Assembly: GCA_001800005.1 (NCBI GenBank)
Contig: MGUL01000140.1
Location: 1-10,111, forward strand
DNA length: 10,111 bases
From: Elusimicrobia bacterium RBG_16_66_12
GTDB lineage: Bacteria; Elusimicrobiota; Elusimicrobia; UBA1565; UBA9628
Direction of reading: 5' to 3'
Every line of letters starts with the position of its first letter. Positions within the stretch are counted from its first letter, which is position 1. Shown in pieces: positions 6,914 to 10,111 of this stretch. Made by a program: the position numbers and the translations under genes. The notes beneath the pieces were generated by a model. It searched no databases. It saw nothing but the letters and a program-made list of their open reading frames with translations, and was not told where the DNA came from.

Positions 6914-6943
6914 AGTGTAACAGGGGGGGGCTGGACGCGTCAA
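6914..6943 (-). promoter_or_regulatory. strong sigma70-like promoter with C8 tract in the spacer
   Basis: On the minus strand, TTGACG (6943-6938), an 18-bp spacer, then TACACT (6919-6914) preceded by TGT, an extended -10. The spacer includes eight consecutive C (6930-6923). The dyad ACACT-CCC-AGTGT at 6906-6918 spans the -10 and the start site and could be an operator. It drives the structured RNA and possibly the TPR-MazG genes, and lies just downstream of the DUF4404-like gene. Confidence 0.65.
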
Positions 6944-6952
6944 GACCTGCGG

Positions 6953-7285
6953 CTAGATGCCGATGGCCGAGAGGAGGTCGCAGATCTTGCCGACCACCGA
7001 GGTCAGCTTGGGATGCGAGACCTCGAAGCCGACGACCGACTCCTTGAGGGCGCCGCGCGAAAGCTCCAGCAGTTTGGCCGACTTGTCCTGCCGCGCCGCC
7101 TCGTGCGCCGCCGCCTCGGCGAAATGCGCGATGCTGCGCGCCTTCTCGCCCTGGGCCGGCGGCAAAGAGCGCAGTTCCGACTTTAGCTGCTCCAGCAGGC
7201 GGATGAGCTCCGCCTTGTGTTTCGGGTCGGCTTCGCCCGCCCGATGGATGGCCTGCTCGATCTTTACGATGGTCTCTTCGATCAT
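6953..7285 (-). CDS. DUF4404-like small helical protein
   Basis: 110 residues, mostly amphipathic helix and rich in Glu/Lys/Ala, so soluble and probably oligomeric. The N-terminus MIEETIVKIEQAI, the helix KAELIRLLEQLKSELRSL and above all the ending VVGFEVSHPKLTSVVGKICD followed by LLSAIGI fit my memory of the DUF4404 pattern, in which FExxHP is followed by a helix and a final GI. No function is established for the family. The frame is open further upstream to 7462, but that part is antisense to the zinc-finger gene. The ATG at 7285 gives the family-like N-terminus and sits 6 nt after a TATGCT hexamer. It is divergent from the zinc-finger gene by 40 bp. Confidence 0.72.
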   Translation of the reverse strand: MIEETIVKIEQAIHRAGEADPKHKAELIRLLEQLKSELRSLPPAQGEKARSIAHFAEAAAHEAARQDKSAKLLELSRGALKESVVGFEVSHPKLTSVVGKICDLLSAIGI

Positions 7286-7325
7286 GGTCAAAGCATACCC
7301 CAAAACCTGGTATCCTTTCATCCCC
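7286..7325. promoter_or_regulatory. 40-bp bidirectional leaderless-type promoter region
   Basis: The whole space between two divergent ATGs. Leftward: GGTATGCT (TATGCT at 7297-7292), then 6 nt, then ATG. Rightward: TGGTATCCT (TATCCT at 7311-7316), then 9 nt, then ATG. The hexamers are only 13 bp apart, so the -35 position of each promoter falls on or next to the -10 of the other. The two polymerases could hardly bind at once. Confidence 0.5.
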
Positions 7326-7613
7326 ATGAGCGAAGAGCGCCCTCCGAAGACCTGTTTCCGCTGCAACGCCGTGGACACCGGGAAGCTCTCCGGCCACAAA
7401 CCGAACTGCCCGGTGGTCCGCGAGAAGGAAGAAAGGGCCCGAAAGATGACGACCATGGTCAACCGCTACCGCCAGAAGAACAAGTCCGCGACCGACCGCG
7501 GCTACGGCCGCCTCAACAAGCCCGGCGACTGCAAGCAGTGCGGCGAGAAGGTGACGAGCCTGCTGACCCACCTCGGCAAGTGTAAAGGCCGGCCCGCCCC
7601 CGAAGCGGCTTGA
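7326..7613 (+). CDS. small protein with two C2HC zinc-finger-like motifs
   Basis: 95 residues. Two Cys/His clusters of the same form lie near the two ends: C10-x2-C13-x10-H24-x3-C28 (TCFRCNAVDTGKLSGHKPNC) and C69-x2-C72-x9-H82-x3-C86 (CKQCGEKVTSLLTHLGKC). Between them is a charged basic linker (REKEERARKMTT, NRYRQKNKSATDRG). Each cluster should bind one Zn; paired fingers with a basic linker suggest nucleic-acid binding, or less likely protein binding. I recognise no named family. The ATG was chosen because the upstream frame is antisense to the DUF4404-like gene and a TATCCT hexamer ends 9 nt before it; no Shine-Dalgarno is seen. Its TGA overlaps the TTG start of the membrane-protein gene (TTGA). 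Confidence 0.78.
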   Translation: MSEERPPKTCFRCNAVDTGKLSGHKPNCPVVREKEERARKMTTMVNRYRQKNKSATDRGYGRLNKPGDCKQCGEKVTSLLTHLGKCKGRPAPEAA

Positions 7614-8167
7614 ACCCCGCCCATCCGCCCGCCGGCGCGTGGGGCGTGCTGATGCTCTTCTGCATCCCGATCGGAGGAGGCATCCCCGCCGGCGTGCTGC
7701 TGGCGCGCAGCTGCGACATCGGCTGGCCGGCGATGATAATCCTCTACTTCGTCTCCGACGTGATCCTGGCGTGCGTGTTCGAGCCGGTCCTGAAGCTGAT
7801 GATCGCAGTGGGACGCCGCGTCGAGTTCCTCGGGCGGGTCACCGCCGCCCTCAAACAGGCCGTGCGCAAGACGACCGCCCCCTACGGCAGCGCCGCGGGC
7901 CCGCTGGCCCTCATCTTGATCGCCTTCGGTGTGGACCCGATGACCGGCCGCGCCGCCGCGCACGCCGCCGGCCACGGCTTCCTGTCCGGCTGGGCCATCG
8001 CCATCACGGGCGACATGTTCTACTTCACGCTGATCATGGTCTCGACGCTGCGGCTGAACTCGCTCCTGGGCGACGGGACCTGGACGACGGTCATCATCAT
8101 GGCGGCGATGTTCATCGTGCCCGGGCTGATCAAGCGCTGGCGCGAGCGCCGCGGCCGCGCCGCGTAA
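7610..8167 (+). CDS. multi-pass inner-membrane protein, family not recognised
   Basis: 185 residues from a TTG overlapping the upstream TGA (TTGA); a later GTG or ATG (within WGVLM, residues 11-15) is an alternative start. Hydrophobic segments lie at about 12-33 (GVLMLFCIPIGGGIPAGVLL), 39-65 (WPAMIILYFVSDVILACVFE), 95-110, 123-148 (FLSGWAIAITGDMFYFTLIM) and 158-176, so 4-5 membrane spans with a basic C-terminus (IKRWRERRGRAA) likely cytoplasmic. In-membrane or loop features that look conserved: PIGGGIP, SDVILA..FEP, FGVDPMTGRAAAHAAGHG (two His) and TGD. Gly, Asp and His near spans would suit a transporter or membrane enzyme, but I assign no function. The overlap suggests co-translation with the zinc-finger protein. 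Confidence 0.75.
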   Translation: MNPAHPPAGAWGVLMLFCIPIGGGIPAGVLLARSCDIGWPAMIILYFVSDVILACVFEPVLKLMIAVGRRVEFLGRVTAALKQAVRKTTAPYGSAAGPLALILIAFGVDPMTGRAAAHAAGHGFLSGWAIAITGDMFYFTLIMVSTLRLNSLLGDGTWTTVIIMAAMFIVPGLIKRWRERRGRAA

Positions 8168-8240
8168 AAAACGGCGGAGTCGACGGGGCTGGTCACGAAC
8201 ACTCTGAGACCCGAGCATCCTCAATTTCTATGAAAAAGCT

Positions 8241-8327
8241 CGGAGAGGGTGGGATTCGAACCCACGGAGGCTGTTACACCTCGCCAGTTTTCAAGACTGG
8301 TGCCTTAAACCGCTCGGCCACCTCTCC
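8241..8327 (-). tRNA. tRNA-Ser (anticodon UGA)
   Basis: The 87-nt cloverleaf on the minus strand: acceptor GGAGAGG pairs with CCTCTCC, discriminator G at 8241; anticodon stem CCAGT/ACTGG encloses CTTGAAA with TGA at 8293-8291; a long variable arm (GAGG...CCTC), typical of class II tRNA-Ser; T arm GTGGG-TTCGAAT-CCCAC. It reads UCA and, by wobble, other UCN serine codons. The 3' CCA is not encoded (AGC follows), so CCA must be added by nucleotidyltransferase. A short T5 run lies 3 nt beyond the 3' end, without a clear separate hairpin. Confidence 0.97.
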
Positions 8328-8369
8328 CAAATCGACCGACGAGCGGCACCAGGCCGCCGTCGAACCCCA

Positions 8370-8398
8370 AGGATAGCGCGAACCAAGCGGTGTGTCCA
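8370..8398 (-). promoter_or_regulatory. sigma70-like promoter of tRNA-Ser
   Basis: On the minus strand, TGGACA (8398-8393), a 17-bp spacer, then TATCCT (8375-8370). The -35 matches TTGACA at 5 of 6 positions and the spacing is ideal. The transcript would start near 8363, giving a precursor leader of about 35 nt. It points away from the neighbouring toxin-antitoxin remnant. Confidence 0.75.
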
Positions 8399-8430
8399 GA
8401 CCTGTCCACGGAACTTTTTCGGGGGGGTCG

Positions 8431-8445
8431 CCGTATCTAATACGG
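8431..8445. promoter_or_regulatory. palindromic operator candidate before the toxin-antitoxin remnant
   Basis: A perfect dyad, CCGTAT-CTA-ATACGG, ending 8 bp before the mini-gene ATG. It overlaps TCTAAT (8436-8441), which matches a -10 at 5 of 6 positions. Type II antitoxins usually autorepress at such dyads. A Shine-Dalgarno GGAGG (8444-8448) starts inside its right edge. A G7 run (8421-8427) lies in the expected -35/-10 spacer. Confidence 0.5.
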
Positions 8446-8453
8446 AGGAGGCG

Positions 8454-8522
8454 ATGAGGGAATACCGCAAGAACCCCAAATCGGCCGTCACGATCGAGGG
8501 CTATCTCGCCAAGAGGCATTGA
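8454..8522 (+). CDS. 22-residue mini-gene, possible antitoxin remnant
   Basis: ATG at 8454 with a good GGAGG 5 nt upstream encodes 22 residues (MREYRKNPKSAVTIEG, then YLAKRH) and stops at TGA 8520-8522, overlapping the TTG start of the toxin-like frame as TTGA. The position, ribosome site, palindrome and overlap are those of the first gene of a toxin-antitoxin pair, but it is far shorter than the usual 50-90-residue antitoxin. It may be an antitoxin reduced by deletion, or a small leader peptide coupling translation into the next frame. Confidence 0.4.
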   Translation: MREYRKNPKSAVTIEGYLAKRH

Positions 8523-8725
8523 CCTGGAGACTCGAGCTTTCCGCGAAAGCCCAGAAAGAGTTGGACCACGTTCCCGAACCCGATAGAGCCAAGATCCTCT
8601 TCAGGCTCTGGGATCTCAAGGCCGACTCGCGCCGGCGCGAGAAACTGACCGCATGGTCGGCTCATTCCGCCCGTCCTAGTCGAGTTCTCCCAAATCCGCC
8701 AGCGATGAGATCGCCGCGTTCCTGA
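8519..8725 (+). pseudogene. RelE/ParE-type toxin, apparently truncated
   Basis: Starting at TTG 8519 in the TTGA overlap, the first 43 residues read as the N-terminal half of a RelE/ParE fold: strand WRLELS, helix AKAQKELDHVPEPDRAKILF and helix RLWDLKADSRRREKL. These toxins are mRNA endonucleases (RelE) or gyrase inhibitors (ParE) of about 85-95 residues. After residue 43 (near base 8648) the family should continue with Gly and a strand such as YRLRVGDYR. Instead there is an unrelated Ser/Pro/Arg tail that ends inside the 3' end of the convergent HEAT gene, overlapping it by 50 bp. All catalytic residues in the C-terminal half are lost. I read it as a decayed toxin-antitoxin module. Confidence 0.55.
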
Positions 8726-9731
8726 CGCCCGGGTTGGGGTCATCGCGCAGCTGCTTCAAGGCGGAAAGGGCCCGCGTGCCGCCGAGGCGGCCCAGCGAAC
8801 GCGCGACGCTGAGGCGCAGGGAAGAATCCTCGGACTTGGCGGCCTCGATGAGCGGAAGGACGGCGCGGGGGTTCTCGGACTTGCCCAGGGTCTCGGCGGC
8901 CAGGGCGGCGTAGCCTCCGTCGGAACGTTTCATGAGCTTCTCAAGATGGTCCAAGCCTGCGGCGCGGTCGAGCTTGGCCAGGTAATAGGCGGCGAGTATG
9001 CCGACCTTCTCGGCGCCGGGGTCGCTCTTGAGGCTCTCGGAGAGCTTGCCCGCCATCTCCTTCTGACCCAGACGGGCCAGCGCGTAGGTCGCCTCGACTT
9101 CCACGAACTTATCGCCGGATTTGACCGCCTGCTCAAGAACGGAGACGGCGCGCTTGTCGCCGATCTCGCCCAGGGCCTCGATCACGGCCTGGGTCAGATT
9201 CCCGGCCGCCGCGCCGCGGGACAGTTCCAGCAGGGCGGGGACCGCGGCCTTCACCTGAAGGCGGCCCAGCCCCCGGACGGCTTCCTCCACCACGCGCGGG
9301 TCCTTGTCGTTGAGAGACTCGGAGAGGATGCCGACGGCCTGATCGCCGCCCAAGCGGGAGAGGGCTTCAAGGATCTTCCAGCGCAGCGCCTGAAGATGAC
9401 CGGGCAGCTCCATCTGGAGGATCATCGAGCGCAGGTAGTCCCAGGCGCCGACCAGGCTCTCCACCGCGCGCGGATCGCCCGCGCGGCCCAGCGCGTCGAC
9501 GAGGGCCGTCGTCTCGCGCGGGTTGCCGCGCCTGATGTCGAAGGCGCCGAGCAGCGCGTCGACGGCCTTCTTCTCCCGCGCGCGGCCCAGGGCCGGAGCC
9601 AGACGCAGGCGGTCCTCCAGCTTGCCGCCCTCGAACCGGCGGAGCAGGTCCTTCAGGCGCGTCTTCGCATCGGCCGCGGCCGGCGAAAAAAGGAGACAGG
9701 CCAAGACGGCGAGCGCGCGATATCTGCGCAT
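8676..9731 (-). CDS. secreted HEAT-repeat protein
   Basis: 351 residues from the ATG at 9731; an in-frame TTG just before it is less likely. The N-terminus is a signal peptide (basic MRRYR, hydrophobic ALAVLACLLFSPAAA, cleavage after ADA at about 22), so it is periplasmic or exported. The rest is a chain of HEAT-like helical pairs about 30-33 residues apart. Recognisable ones: LVDALGRAGDPRAVESLVGA (77-96), VVEEAVRGLGRLQVKAAVPA (147-166), VIEALGEIGDKRAVSVLEQA (183-202), ATYALARLGQ (214-223), LAAETLGKSENPRAVLPLIE (277-296), LSVARSLGRLGGTRALSALK (307-326) and VRNAAISSLADLGELD (336-351). HEAT arrays are binding scaffolds; no enzyme motif is seen. The ATG overlaps the TGA of the upstream oxidoreductase gene by one base (TGATG), implying coupled translation. 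Confidence 0.85.
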   Translation of the reverse strand: MRRYRALAVLACLLFSPAAADAKTRLKDLLRRFEGGKLEDRLRLAPALGRAREKKAVDALLGAFDIRRGNPRETTALVDALGRAGDPRAVESLVGAWDYLRSMILQMELPGHLQALRWKILEALSRLGGDQAVGILSESLNDKDPRVVEEAVRGLGRLQVKAAVPALLELSRGAAAGNLTQAVIEALGEIGDKRAVSVLEQAVKSGDKFVEVEATYALARLGQKEMAGKLSESLKSDPGAEKVGILAAYYLAKLDRAAGLDHLEKLMKRSDGGYAALAAETLGKSENPRAVLPLIEAAKSEDSSLRLSVARSLGRLGGTRALSALKQLRDDPNPGVRNAAISSLADLGELD

Positions 9732-10111
9732 CAACTCTTGCGCAGCTTGAAGCGCGTCAGCCGGAAGCGGTGCAGGTTCAGCTCGGACTTGCCCGCCACC
9801 ATCAGCTCGGCCATGGACTTGCCGATGATCGGCGCGAACTTGAAGCCGTGACCCGAGAAGCCCGCGGCGAGATAGACGTTGGACAGGCTCGGCAGGCGGT
9901 CCAGCAGGAAGTCGTGGTCCGGGGTGTTGTCGTACCAGCCGACATGGCCCTCGAATTCCGTGAAGGGCGAGAGCTCCGGCATGAACTTCTTGAGGAACGC
10001 GCGGCAGGACTTCTCGAACTTCGGCGAGAGGGTGCGCAGATCGTCGAGGTTGACTTTCTTGACGGACGGGCCCTTGCGGTGGGCGCAGATCTTGATGAAG
10101 CCGTGAATATG
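9731..10111 (-). CDS. FAD-dependent amine oxidoreductase, monomeric sarcosine oxidase-like (C-terminal part)
   Basis: 126 C-terminal residues are visible; the frame is open to the window edge, so the FAD-binding N-terminus lies outside. The segment resembles the end of the DAO/monomeric sarcosine oxidase family: HIHGFIKI, then GWYDNTPDHDFLLDRLPSLS, NVYLAAGFSGHGFKFAPIIG and KSMAELMVAGKSELNLHRFR. Such enzymes oxidise N-methyl amino acids or related amines with O2 or another acceptor. The Lys in GFKF, a substrate-carboxylate ligand in sarcosine oxidase, is kept. The Cys that binds FAD covalently in bacterial sarcosine oxidase, in the position before x-Tyr of the CMYT-like motif, aligns with Gly here (GWYD), so FAD is probably bound non-covalently. 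Substrate is undetermined. Confidence 0.85.
   Translation of the reverse strand, partial: HIHGFIKICAHRKGPSVKKVNLDDLRTLSPKFEKSCRAFLKKFMPELSPFTEFEGHVGWYDNTPDHDFLLDRLPSLSNVYLAAGFSGHGFKFAPIIGKSMAELMVAGKSELNLHRFRLTRFKLRKS

Noticed and set aside
7286..7462. N-terminal extension of the DUF4404-like gene
   Set aside because: It is antisense to the zinc-finger gene and unlike the rest of the protein; the ATG at 7285 gives a family-like N-terminus.
8168..8240. Terminator for the membrane-protein gene or the tRNA
   Set aside because: An A6 run follows the membrane-protein stop and a T5 run follows the tRNA on its own strand, but I see no convincing stem next to either.
8946..9851. 301-codon plus-strand frame opposite the HEAT gene
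   Set aside because: Shadow of HEAT-repeat codons; no start signal and no domain.
1..10111. CRISPR array, insertion sequence, integrase or attachment-site repeats near tRNA-Ser
   Set aside because: No regularly spaced direct repeats, no terminal inverted repeats with target duplications and no transposase or integrase motifs were found. No repeat of the tRNA 3' end was noticed elsewhere in the window.

Overview
The window is gene-dense, high-G+C bacterial chromosome. It has a tRNA-Ser, sigma70-like promoters, 1-4 nt gene overlaps and strong third-position G/C bias, which leaves long antisense shadow frames. The taxon cannot be fixed from the sequence. A secreted protein with a long Ala/Pro/Val/Ser-rich stretch after its signal peptide, an SGNH/helical-repeat protein, and several TPR/HEAT proteins fit a high-GC Elusimicrobiota-like or deltaproteobacteria-like genome. 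That placement is inference. No transposase, integrase, phage gene or CRISPR array was seen.

Layout, left to right. (1) 1-985 (+): 3' part of an SGNH-hydrolase-like protein with a helical-repeat region. (2) 1000-4564 (-): a possible operon of a secreted two-domain phospholipase D-like protein, a compact RNase R coupled to it by a 4-nt GTGA overlap, and a possible 63-aa one-helix membrane protein. (3) 4707-5621 (+): a DUF4862-family protein, divergent from the PLD gene across a 142-bp region. (4) 5599-6735 (-): a TPR protein and a MazG-like nucleotide pyrophosphohydrolase, 6 nt apart, whose 3' end overlaps the DUF4862 gene by 23 bp. Upstream lies a strong promoter, then a 122-nt element with nested hairpins and a U-tract: a free-standing small RNA or a regulatory leader. 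(5) 6953-7285 (-) and 7326-8167 (+): a DUF4404-like helical protein, divergent across only 40 bp from a small two-zinc-finger protein coupled to a multi-pass membrane protein. (6) 8241-8327 (-): tRNA-Ser(UGA) with its own promoter. (7) 8431-8725 (+): apparent remains of a RelE/ParE-type toxin-antitoxin module with a palindromic operator. (8) 8676-10111 (-): a secreted HEAT-repeat protein coupled by a TGATG overlap to the C-terminal part of an FAD-dependent amine oxidoreductase.

The most informative pattern is regulatory. Five gene starts (1191-, 4564-, 4707+, 7285-, 7326+) have a TANNNT hexamer ending 6-9 nt before the ATG and mostly no Shine-Dalgarno, as expected for leaderless mRNAs. The TPR gene, by contrast, has a strong AGGAGG and lies behind the structured RNA. 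The window therefore seems to mix leaderless, Shine-Dalgarno-led and overlap-coupled translation. The main discovery candidates are the structured RNA, whose promoter spacer carries a C8 tract, the mutually overlapping leaderless promoters at 7286-7325, and the two-finger protein/membrane protein pair.
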